Positions 1-11,900 of a DNA stretch of 64,000 bases are shown here, one piece after another (position 1 is the stretch's first letter; each line of letters starts with the position of its first letter). Source of the DNA: Apostichopus japonicus (lineage: Eukaryota; Echinodermata; Holothuroidea; Aspidochirotida; Stichopodidae); the NCBI RefSeq assembly GCF_037975245.1, contig NC_092580.1:3448501-3512500 (forward strand), read 5' to 3'. The notes below the pieces were generated by a model. That model had not been told where the DNA came from and ran no database searches. It was given only the letters and a program-made list of their open reading frames with translations. The position numbers and the translations under genes are program-made.

Positions 1-1950
1 TAGACTTATGCCATAATTAGACCTAGCCTAGGCTAGCCCAGTTGTTAATTGAATAGCCTAAGTTAGTTGGTCTAACAATACAGGCTAGGCCTGTATACTA
101 GTATGTGGGCTAGTTTAAACTAACTTAGGTCTAAATTCAAACTTTTTTACAGTATCAGGAGACAAAAGTTTGATTGACTGAGAGTGCATGTCTACCATAA
201 CATAAGTTCATAATGACCTAAGCAAGGTATTTGATTACCATTAACTAGCCTACACCTTGCATTGTTATTTATCACTCACTTCAATGTTTACTGGACAAAT
301 CTTTGGTTCTGGTCTATGGACCAGAGTAACTGATGATCATCAATGGGTTATAGCCATAGCCTATGTTAACTTAGGCAAGTACTAGTAGGTCCCTTAACCC
401 TAATCTGTCTATACTTTTAAACTTGACTAGGTTAGGCTTCATACTTTTAGTCTTTCAACTCAAATGACTAAAACTCTCATAATACTACATCAGGAATATT
501 TTGAAATTGTATTATAAATAGCGCACCTTAGACCAATCCATACTGTAGTTATCAGTTGCTACTAGTAATATTGTCACAGCCGAGGTCGAGACATGCAGAT
601 TTGCGGTCGTGAATAGGTTAAGATTAAAAAGTAATGGCCATTGTGTGACTCAGTCGCATTCTACTGTACTATATCACGTCGATAACTTTCAGTACACAAC
701 ACCACCGCACACAGTCAATTCGCTAAATCGCACATGTTCTATGCAAATTGTTTATCGCTCTCACGCTATTGAATGCCACAAATAACAACAAAAACACAAT
801 AAATTACCCTTTCCCTTCAGAAACAGGGCCATATCATCCCTCAAAACCCGTCCTATGAACAAGCAATTATGACTTACCTGAGAATCGGAACGTCAAATTT
901 ACGGACTGACTATTTCGACCACTGAAAGAAAGCAAAATTAATGTCCGTATTCGGTCTTTGATTTCTGTAAACCAATTCAGTGCAGCCTCACAACAATAAA
1001 CAATTCCGAATATCACTTCGCTGTTCTCACGTCGGTTTACTTTTTTTCCAGTAAAGTTTCACTTCAGGGATAAAGTGACAATATTCCAGAATTGAAATGG
1101 ATACATTTTTCTAATACATAGGCTGTCCAGAAATGTGACTTTAAGGCACTTTTTAAAGAGATTTATTATCTAGGACGCGTTTTATTGGTTGCGGAATTAG
1201 ACTGTTGTTCTTAGCTGTTCTCAGCCTTCCTCTTGACGTCACAGATGTCACCTGCTGTGTAAACAAACCGAACAGAGAGTACGCATAATGTCGTAGTCCC
1301 TGGGAGCACACACTCGTAATAGGTAAGTCCATACAGGACAGCTTCAAAATTTTCACTGATCGAAATTATTTCTGGCCTTTTTAGACCGCAGGGCATCTGC
1401 AGGAGGGAAAGTTTGTGGTTAGCCTTTGTCATGCAATGGAAATAGTCCGGAGAATTGTCCTCGTGTCAGCCAGTAGCACAAGGAAAATTGTATGAATGTG
1501 AAATTAATGAATAAAATATTTCTTAATAAGTGTATAATGTTGTGGTTCAATTAAGGGGAGGCAAATTTCGCGTTGGACTTGATACAATTTGGCCGTAACT
1601 TATTCGATATTTAAATGTTAGATCTATGTATCGAAGGACGTATTCTGCTATACTTACGTCCGCAGAAGTCACACCAGAACAACAAAACTGATAGCGAATC
1701 AAAAAGTACAAAATTACGTACTTTAAATGTGATGGACAAAAAAATCCTCCGCTGTATTAAATGGTGTGTTAATCGTTGACTGTGCTTAGGTAGCCACATC
1801 CGTTTCTTAGTTTGATTGAGTAGCATTAATTTATGTGTGATTATTGTATTACTGACCCAATTAAGTTACAACCTGGTATAATGTAATGCAGATTTATAGC
1901 ATTACTTGTAGGGAACTTGCCTAGAAGGCTGCTGTTACTGAAAGAAAGCC
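1..1950. other. Spacer with CCTAGG-rich stretch and a CpG-richer promoter-like block
   Basis: No protein gene is supported here. The first 130 bases are full of TAGGCCTA/CCTAGG words, which recur near 45520-45960 and 46830-46980. From about 560 to 1060 the sequence is richer in CpG than its surroundings. Around 872-877 it reads, on the minus strand, as a strong splice donor (CTCAG followed by GTAAGT). The simplest reading is the promoter and first untranslated exon of a gene running left out of the window, but no coding sequence confirms this. Small open frames between 1150 and 1830 show no family motif. Confidence 0.4.
878..1000 (-). other. Candidate 5' untranslated first exon of a leftward gene
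   Basis: On the minus strand a CpG-containing stretch ends in CTCAG at 878, followed at once by GTAAGTCATAAT, a near-consensus donor. The right end (transcription start) is a guess. No coding exon of this gene is visible, so only the splice signal and base composition support it. Confidence 0.3.
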
Positions 1951-2107
1951 TCGCTTCTCAACCTTTTGGCTAAGATCATGTGTGATAATTATCTACTCCC
2001 CTTCCAAGGGACTCGTGATACACGTTTGGCGTAACATCGTTATGATCACACTCGATAACGATTCAAGGGGACTGTGGTTGCCGAGAGAGTGGACCAGTTA
2101 GATAATT
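1951..2107 (+). ncRNA. U2 snRNA-like 5' head joined to a nested stem structure (pseudogene, SINE or unknown RNA)
   Basis: Bases 1951-1984 closely match the conserved 5' end of U2 snRNA: TCGCTTCTC, two changed bases, CCTTTTGGCTAAGATCA, one changed base, then GTGT. The match stops there; the branch-point-recognition and Sm-site parts of U2 are not recognisable. The following sequence can fold as nested perfect stems: AATTATCTA (1986-1994) with TAGATAATT (2099-2107), enclosing TCCCCTT with AAGGGGA, enclosing ATCGTTA with TAACGAT. It could be a U2-derived SINE or retropseudogene, or a small RNA with a U2-like leader. The U2 resemblance is seen in the sequence; transcription is not shown. Confidence 0.45.
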
Positions 2108-5100
2108 CGTAAATGCAATGTGATATTTTAAATCCAAAGCCCGCCCTCTTATTGTACTTGGAGTTCATCAAGTATTGACCGCAGCTTGCTAGTACTAAAA
2201 ATTTGCTAGACATTTTCAAAAGTATTTTCCTATTAGTTGTACAGGAGTGTCAAAGGTCAATCAGTTTAGTAGCCCCAAATTTTGGCATGGCTATAAAAAT
2301 TGTTAGACGTTTTCCAGAGTTACTTTCCTTGGCATTTTGACTCCTCGAAATTATTTCCAGCCAGTTGCAGGGAACTAAAATAGACAATTAATGGTCTGAA
2401 TATACATAACCCTAAAATTAGACAATTAAATGTTTCAGTGAAGGAAGCACTATAAGGGTGTACAGTCGTAAAATCTTTGTTAAAAGTTGGAGTATTGTAT
2501 GGCCACTAATTGATTTTCTAGCATATTTTGGGCCAATATGGATGAACTTAAAGATCCATTTTGAAGACGACCTACTCCTAATAACAAAAAAAAGGGAAAC
2601 ATCGTCAGAAAATGTATTTTGAGTTTTTTTCATTCAGGTTGTAATCAATATTTACGGACAGGCTTATTCGTTTAATAAGCAAAACACAGTTTTGTTGTAT
2701 TACTTTGTATCGTTTTCACTATCTTTTAGCAATCTGAGGGAGGCATTTAATTAAACCATTCTGTGATAGAACCCTGGAGTCAAAACAACAGGAGAAATAC
2801 ACACTCACACGCACATACACAAAACTCGTTCATATATACTTACGGTACCCTTTCATTTCATCATAATAAAAATAAAGATAAAAATAATCATAATAATAAA
2901 AAATAATAAAAATTCATTGCAACATCTACCATGCCAGGTAATTGGTATTCAATATCAATATATACGCAACTTTAGGCATCTATGTAATCTTTATCAATTA
3001 GTGACGTCAGACAAATATCGAACTTTCGATTGGAATTTCAATCTATGTAATGAGTCTTTCTGTTTATACCAGTGGTTGCAACTGCACAAAAAGGTTTACT
3101 AACATACAGGAGATGAAACTTCATATGAAATTCGCCCTATGTACAGTATAATGTGACTATTCAGATTTACGACGCTGACAACATATACATGGAATAATTA
3201 GGACTCTGCACGGAGTGAACCCATCGACAGCCGTTATGGCGTATGGTGATAGTGAACTGCTGGTAGGAGAATACGCCCACAGTAACCAGCAAGAAAAATG
3301 TTACAAAAAAATCATAAATATTAAGGAATCATAAAATAGAAATGCGCGAAACGGCGGGGATTTTTTTAAAACTTAAACTATCATTAATTGCCGTGGTCAT
3401 GGATCTTACCCGACCGTGACTTTAACCTCAGCTCGCACGGACGGCGGGGTTAACTGTTGTACCATCTGAATTTAACATGTACGACGATATAAGCTGACTT
3501 GCTATAGCTGATTTATAAGCAATACTGACTGTTTATCTTTTAGTATAAAGAAAGAGGAACTGCTCAGAAGGTTACGTCATGTTACCATGCACACCTTCCG
3601 ACTTTTATGGAAAAAATTACAGGTTCTTTTCAGTTGTGGTTATTAAGACCAATGGATGTTAATGCTACTTATAAATATTGATGTTCGATTTTGACAAATT
3701 TGAGACCGAAAGCTATTTAGGTTGTGGAACATTCAAATTATTGTCAACATGTAAAATGTATTGACGATGCTGCAGCCTGTATAGCTATTCACTAACTATG
3801 CCCTAATTTCTAGCCACCCTCCGCAGTCCTGCAAGGTCAAATTGTTTCATAGTAGTTTTAAGACCCCGGCGCCTTTACCAATATCTATTATATATACAAG
3901 GGGAACGGCAAGAGTGGCAAAGTGAGGCTACCAGTTGGCAGAAGTTCAACTTTCAAAGCGCAATCTACTAACCCTCTGTGTGCCTTCTGTCAGTGGCAAA
4001 ACTGGAAATAATAATCATAAATTTATAATTGGATGAACCCATTATTAAAACAGTTAGAACAGCGACCGCAGCAATAAAAAAGACTTGTCGTATTCTGAAT
4101 ATATAAATAGTTTGCTAATAGTTTGTCTTAACATAATACGTTTATAGCCTACTTTATGTGTCGTAGTGTATTGTGCGTAATTTCGACCAATTTTCATTTT
4201 TTTTTTCTTGCTCTGCGTTAAACGATTGTAAAATTCAGAGTTCGTAAATTCGACAAACGGTACAAGCTATGAAGACGAGAGTTACACTCAGTAAAATTTC
4301 ACTGTGCACTGAGACTGTATATGGTTGGAAAAATTGAAATAGCATTTCCCTCAACAAGTGGTACATTTTTGGGACTTCCTACAAATTTGAAACGTAAAAT
4401 AAAATGATCCCAATTTTCAAAGGAATGCTTCAAAATTGGAGAAAACGAGGCTTCAACATTTAAGTCGATGCTACTGTACTAAACGTATTAGCTTCTGTGA
4501 CGAATGTAGCACATATGCTGTTTCTTTTGCAAAATCCCCTAGGTTTTGACTCCCCCAGCACCGTTCCACAGATCAACAACCCTTTCCCGCCTCCGACGCC
4601 CACACCCCCTCCCCCACATCAAAGAAAATTGTTTAATTTGCAGGGCCGTATATTTATACGGCGCTGGTTATTAAAACTGAAATAGATGGCGCGCTTCCAG
4701 AACTTGGGAGTGCATATATTAGGGATTTTCCCGTTGCACACGCGGCATAGGTGGCATACAATGTTTACAACTACGTGTAACTACGAGTTTGCAGGTTCAT
4801 ATTTGTACGTGTAATTCATTCTGTGGTAACAACTAAACCAACTGGGTAACTACGTTGACAAGTCAACAAATCGTCCAATTCAGCGAAAACTCTGAAATTT
4901 CAAGGTTTACACTAATTTCTAAGAATATTTCAAGTAATAACATGTCATGTATGCTAATGCTAGTTATGAACACGATTTGATCAGGCGTAGGCTAGACATT
5001 TAAACACCTTTCAAAACACTGTGTTTAACTTTAAGCTTGTTGTCAGGCTACGTGTATTGGTTTCACGAGAAAAGCGCAATACACAGTAACACAAACAACA

Positions 5101-5906
5101 GCATTATACTAGTATTGATCGTGACTTTTCGGTCCCGGAGCACTGATTCACGTAAGAATATAAGTATATTGCACAACGAATGGCACTTAATGTGATAACG
5201 TTATATTACACTAGGCTACTGAAAATAACTTAGTCATATAGCCCCACAGACCTGTGTAATCAAAGTAGTATATATACACACATGTATCAGCTGCGTTAGT
5301 CTAGCAATGGCATGAATAATTGACTTATCATAACGCCTATTCACTGCAAGCCAGATGAATAGCAATGTTTACTCCACTAATCACTTATTCACCTGGCAAT
5401 TTGGACAACTGTACAAGTGATTATATCCTTATTCATCTGGTGGCTTGAGGAATAACTTAATTCATTCACCTATTGGCGCGGCAGTGATGTTGGGGGAATA
5501 GGGGCTGCCTTTCCGTATGTATACCCTTCCACAGACCCTCCCAACATATGCCACACAGAAATTGCATACAAAAGAGAAGGCACGAAGATTGCAGTGTGAC
5601 TGCAAACTATTAGTATGTCATGTTTCGGTGCATACAAAGTTTTGATGCCAAAGTCTGCCTTAACTCATCGGACAGAGCAAACATGAAACCATTTATTTGG
5701 AATGATTAGTAAATATGATCTGTGCCATAGATATCAGAGATTATAAGACAACTGGAAGTTTCTTTGAGAAAATTTCTCGCGAGTTCAAAAGATGTGAATT
5801 GACTGAAAATAGCTTCTTCATAAGCGTTAGACAAAAACACTATGAAATTTGTAAACATTGTTGCACTGTTATCTTTCTGAATATCACTTTTTGCTTCTTT
5901 CTTCAG
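2108..5906. other. Spacer upstream of PORCN
   Basis: No coding region is supported. It holds an A+T-rich AATAATAAAAATAA tract near 2865-2915, a CpG-richer patch at about 3180-3440 of unknown role, and a short palindrome GCCGTATATTTATACGGC at 4645-4662 that recurs in variant form near 40785 and 43012. The PORCN promoter and any untranslated first exon should lie here, but I cannot place them. Confidence 0.4.
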
Positions 5907-5947
5907 CTGACCATTTATTGAATGCCAAATCATCAACTCAAACAAAG

Positions 5948-8900
5948 ATGGATCTCGATTTTGGAGACTACGACGCACCAGACTATTTCACAGAGGACAT
6001 GATTCCTGAGGATATGGATCTCTCGGATTTAGATCTATCTAATATCCCAGAAGACGTTCTGGAGCAGTTGATGGCAAAATACTTTCAGAACAACTATGAA
6101 ACGTACGACTACGAATCTGATCCGCAACCTGTGGATATCTCGTACGTAGAGCACTTTAAGGACTGTGGCTTGCCAACACTACAACAAGCAATCCAGATAA
6201 TTGGTCCGCTACTCCTGCTAAGCGTCTGCGTGAAACTCTCCGCTGTAACAGGTGAGAGACTGCTTATCTGAACATATATTCCACAAGTACAGTTTGGAGG
6301 AATGGGGGGGGAGGGGAGAGGAAGGGGTTAAAAGTTGTACGCATTGTTTGTCAGCAGGAAAGGTTGAGAAGTCAGCGCAGCCAAAATTGTAAAAAGTTTA
6401 AACTTGCTAGAAGCCTTGAACTCTATTTTACATGATGCTCTCCCCTTTTGAAACCGTAACCTTGAAAGGAGGGTCTATTTCATACTTGGTCAGCTTTTGC
6501 TGCCACTGTTTACCTGTAATTACTTAATTGTACTTCTGATGCTTAAAAGATCTGAGATGACATCAGGAAACATAGCTTAATCTTGACCGGAAACAAGCAA
6601 ATCAGAGCTAAATATTCATGCATCTGGCTTCCATAACACCATAGCTGAATGAACATTCTATACAGTACCTGGCTATTTTATTGCCTTTTTTTCTTTGTTA
6701 TTTCTTTTGCCCAGGGACCATTATACTACTAGAACAAATTGCTTACTCGCTTGCTTAGCAATTGTATGTTGCACTCATTAAAAATCCTTTATCATTAATA
6801 TAATGTTTTTTTTTGTTTTTTTAAATATTTCTAGGTTTTCCAAAGGTGCTGGTACACCTCCTTAGCACTGCGACAGGATTAGTTTCTCTTTACCTGTTCT
6901 TCCATACATCTCTTCATTTCTTGATCACATTCTCCATTCTTGGATACAGCCTGTTATTTCTACTTGATCAAACCAACTACCAAAGAAAAGGTGCAGCTTG
7001 TGCAGTTATGTGTCTTCTCTACCTTCTGACCTTGTGAGTTGCAAATGTTTTCATTCAATTAGAACTTTGTTTTGCACTAAAATTTTCATCAACTATTATT
7101 TAAGATTGTGACATGTCATTTCTTCAGCAGAGGTATTGAGGACCAGATCTTGCTCTGGGGGACAATCATGTGATCAGGCCCACTCTTTGCACTTTCAATT
7201 TTTCCTCAAGTATATGATGAAAAATATATAAATAATAATAATAATACACTATTCTTTAGATTTCATATTTTCCTGGATCCCTGGTTATTTTCCAGGGCCT
7301 CCTAATTGACTCTTGACACTAGGGGTCTTATCCTGTTACTCCCCTTCCCCCATCTAACTTGTCAGTCTGTATTATTCATTTTAGTGTCATAATATTCATT
7401 CATTCTTACATTAGTTGTGTGAACCATATGTGCTAGAAAAGTTGTCCTTCTAACTCAAGCAGGGCATGTGGGATGCGGGGGGTGTTTGAGTAACATCAAT
7501 GTCACGTCCATGAATTTTGATAATTCTACAAAAGGAAAGCTAAGCAAACATGCCAAATGTATCAGGTTTCAAGAAGATTATAGTAGCCTAAGGAAAGCTT
7601 TTGAAGAACATTTACCAGTATGTCATCACAGACCACCAACTATGATCCCATTGTAGGTAAGAATCGAGGGTTAAGCCAGTCAATATAGCTTACACATTCA
7701 ATCAACCATACCACAACAAAGTCTGGCAAAGATATTGAGATGGGGTCTTCAAATAACAGCATGAAATATGTTTCTTTTCCTTATAAGTGTCCCAGTTGAC
7801 TGCTACAGGAATATCCCTTTCAAGCCTTCATACAGGATAGGCTCCTCAATTATACAATTACACTGCTATTACCTTCATAGAAATAACTTTCCCTACTTCA
7901 AGATTCTTCTGTCCTCACTGTGTCCGAAAACTCAGCCGGGTATTCCAGCTTTCAAGCAAGTTTTGCATTCCCAGATTTAGTTGTAGTTGAAACTGCTTGC
8001 TTGTCTTATCTCACTAAATACTGAAAGGAATGCTTCAAGCCAGGGACACTACTGTACCTTCTCCTCATTACCGCCCTCCCCGCCCCCCCCACCCCCCTCC
8101 TGGTCACTGGCACTCTCCTATGCCCATAATTGTCTTGGATTTCCTTCAAAGTCTGTCAATGTTTGAATTTTAGAAATAAAACCCTGTGAACGACTGGACA
8201 TCTTATATATCCCCTTTCCTTTGACGTCCCTTGTCCGATCCCTTCTTGAATGAAAGTCATAATTTTGGATCAAGTGAGAATGATCAAACTTAGCTCAGTG
8301 ATCTTTCATTGTTATGAAACTGGCAGAATACACACTATGCCCAATAACAATGTTGTATTAATGACACCACAACATCAATCCTGAAGTTGTCATGCTCCAT
8401 GAATGGGTATAAAAAATACTGCCTAGTTGTTTAGTCGTTTAGAAAATAAATTATGTGGATGCAACTCTACCCCCTTACCCTAGCATTTCTTTGTTTACTT
8501 TTCGATCCTTTCGGTAAAATAATATTTTGGCTGTTTTTTCCTTGCAGAGAGCTGTTTGTTGCTGAACCGACAGAATGGCACAAAGTCAGAGGTAAGTCTA
8601 GCACAGTGCAATATTTATGAGTGTTTGTCCTCAATGGAAAACTGTTCATTATTTCAAGTCATGGTTCAGAATACAGTGTGGGGATCAGCTGACACTACTC
8701 ATTAATTGAAATGATCCTTTTAATCGAAAATTCCCAAAACAGTATCCAAATAACTTTATGTAGACACTAAATATGTACATATCATTGGAAACAGTGAAAA
8801 TTGCTCTAACATTTCTCAAAATGAGGGTGCAACCCGATTAAGGCGATGAATGTTTATCAAGGGGGGGGGGGGTGGGGAGGGTGAGTGTAAGTGGAAGGAG

Positions 8901-11900
8901 AGTGATGGTTGATGTGCTCCAATTCTTCTGTCTATGCTGCAGAAATGTCTTGTCAACACTGTCATGTGATGTTGTCTTAAAAATGAAGGGCGATGAATGT
9001 TTGTGGGGGGGTGGGGGTGGGGGAGGGTGAGTGGAAGGGGAAGGGGAAGTGGAAGGAGAGTGATGGTTGATGTGCTCCAATCCTTCTGTCTATGCTGCAG
9101 AATATGTCTTGTCAACACTGTCATGTGATGTTGTCTTGTTCTGTACCCAGTTTGTTAAGTTGTGACCTAATTTTTGATCAATTTATAAAGCACACAATCA
9201 TTAAATTAATATAAATAAAATGACTTGTTTCATGATAAAACGATCATGGTTAGAACTGAAAGTACCCATGGCTTGAAAGGCAAGATGCTTGATATTCTGA
9301 TGTTCTCTCTCAAGTGAGAAAACAATCAATAAAATACAATTTTTTTCCCCCTTAAATATTCAGCTTGTTCTATATATTAAGTGTTCCTTCAGGCATCAAA
9401 GTGATAAATATATTTTGAAATTACTTTTTCCTTTCAGAAAGCAAATTGCTACAGCCAAACGTTACCCATCCAATTAATTAGCGCTTATTGTTCTGTTGGC
9501 AAATATACTGAGATGCTCTGAAAACGAATGATTAAATTGATATAATGTAATGGCATTGAAAGAATATAAGGCTTGCTTCTTCCTGCCATGGCATTACACT
9601 GTGTTCTGTATAAGAGAACATCAGCTAATATTGGCTTAATCTAATGTTTCATCCAAAAAGTGGCTGATATTATGTCAACCATAAGAAATTTCCCATTTGT
9701 TATTTGAAATAAACCCATCATTGTTTCCAAGTGATATGTTACATAAAGTCCAATTGTTTCAATTCAATTTTTATGTTGAACATCATTTGTTTTATATTGG
9801 GTTATTTAATGAAATTATGTATTTAAGTGGCTAACATATTGAATGGAGTGTTATTGGTGTTTGACACGGAGGGGAGGGGAGGGGCTGAAACATGAATTAT
9901 GTAGTAGTATGTTGTTGTAAGTGTGTGTGTGTGTTGGGGGGGGGGTGATGGGTGGAAGGAGCATCGTTTGCCCAGTCTGTAACTTGTATCTGATACAAGA
10001 GATAATCTTACATCAGTTTGATTCAGAGAGCTCTTATTTTTTGAAGATCAATATTCATCTTCTATTTAGGTTCTCAGATGATTTTAGCCATGAAGATCAT
10101 ATCCATGGGGTTTGACTTAGACACTGGTCAGATTCCCTCTCTACCTGGTCCAGTGGAGTACCAAGGCTACTGCTTTTGTGTTGGATCGGTCATCTTTGGC
10201 CCCTGGACCAGCTATAATAGTTATCTTGAGGTCGTCCAATCATCTTCCTTGGTAAGAATATTTGATAAAGTTGCTGCACTATTTACATGCTGTGACACTT
10301 AAACCCAATGTGAACAAGAAACGGATTGGTAATGCTTCCTCTAAATATCTATACAATTACAAATATTACAAACATGAAAAAAGTTTGGATAGGTCTTTTG
10401 AAGTTGAACAATCTAAGGAAACTTTAGAGAGCCATTATCATGAACATTGCAATTTTTGGTTTGGGCAGAAAGGAGGCTAGACCTTTGTTAAAAATGCAAT
10501 AAATAATATTGTTTGGTGGCCTACATGTTTATAATTAAAGGTAGTTCTGTTTGTGTTGTTGTTTCACTTTCAGAATTGGAGATGGCTGTTTTCTGGTATA
10601 TTTGCCGTTTTTCTATCCCTCATCTGCCTTTTACTCTCAACATGTGTGTCCTCCATCCTATTCATGACTACAGAATATAAGTGAGTACGAAGAGTATGTG
10701 CCGGTTATTGTGTAGTATTGTGTAGTAATGAGATGTCTATTTAATCATTTACTTTATAAGAAATTTCAAACTTAGACGATAAAGGAGAAATCAACCCACC
10801 CGATGTTGATGTTACAGAGATTTTTGTGATCTAGAATGATAAAGGTTTAGAATAATGTAACCAATGTTGCATTTTTTCTGTTAGTGAAACTTTCTGCATA
10901 TGTTAGTGTTGCTTTTCTTGAAGCTGTATTTTAATAATTAAGACATCTTTATTCTCTGCTTATTAGGTTATAATATGTCAGGTCTTAGTGGTCAATAATT
11001 ACAGCCCATTTATGGATCACATCACAGCTGGGTTCATTTACAAGAATTTCACCGTAAAAGGTTGAAATATGGTTTAGATCACTGTTGCCCTCTGCAAAAG
11101 TTTCTTAGACTGTAAATTTCTTGAGAAACAGAAAATTAAACTACCCTTAAAAGTTTGCTTTGTTACCAATAGTTCATCATTTATTATTTTTTATTCTAAA
11201 GGTGGCTGCAGGCCTATAGAGATGCATTTTCCTTTCGTACAAGCCACTACTTTGTAAGTTATGCTTCAGAAGCAACGGCTATTCTGGTTGGGTTTGGAGA
11301 AACAAGGAGCGATGATAAAATAACGTGGTGAGTATAGTTGACTTTCAATCTATTTCACCCTTTCAATTTCTCTTTACCTATCTGGCATATATCCTAGTGA
11401 CAGCTCCTTTCAAATAAATCTCACTCTATTTCACTCTTTCAATTTCTCTTTACCTATCTGGCATATATCCTAGTGACAGCTCCTTTCAAATAAATCTCAC
11501 TCTATTTCACTCTTTCAATTTCTCTTTACCTATCTGGCATATATCCTAGTTACAGCTCCTTACAACTAATTCTCAATCTATTTCACTCTTTCAATTTCTC
11601 TTTCCCTATCTGGCATACATCCTAATGACAGCATCTAACAATTAATTTTCAATCTATTTAACTCTTTCAATTTCTCTTTACCTATCTAGCATATATCCTA
11701 GTGACAGCATCTTACAACTAATTCTCAATCTATTTCACTCTTTCAATTTCTCTTTACCTATCTGGCATACATCCTAATGACAGCATCTAACAATTAATTC
11801 TCAATCTATTTAACTCTTTCAATTTCTCTTTACCTATCTAGCATATATCCTAATGACATCATCTTACAACTAATTCTCACTCTATTTCACTCTTTCAATT

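Noticed and set aside
8838-9124. Proline/histidine/leucine-rich frames on the minus strand
   Set aside because: Artefacts of G-runs in the duplicated intronic repeat.
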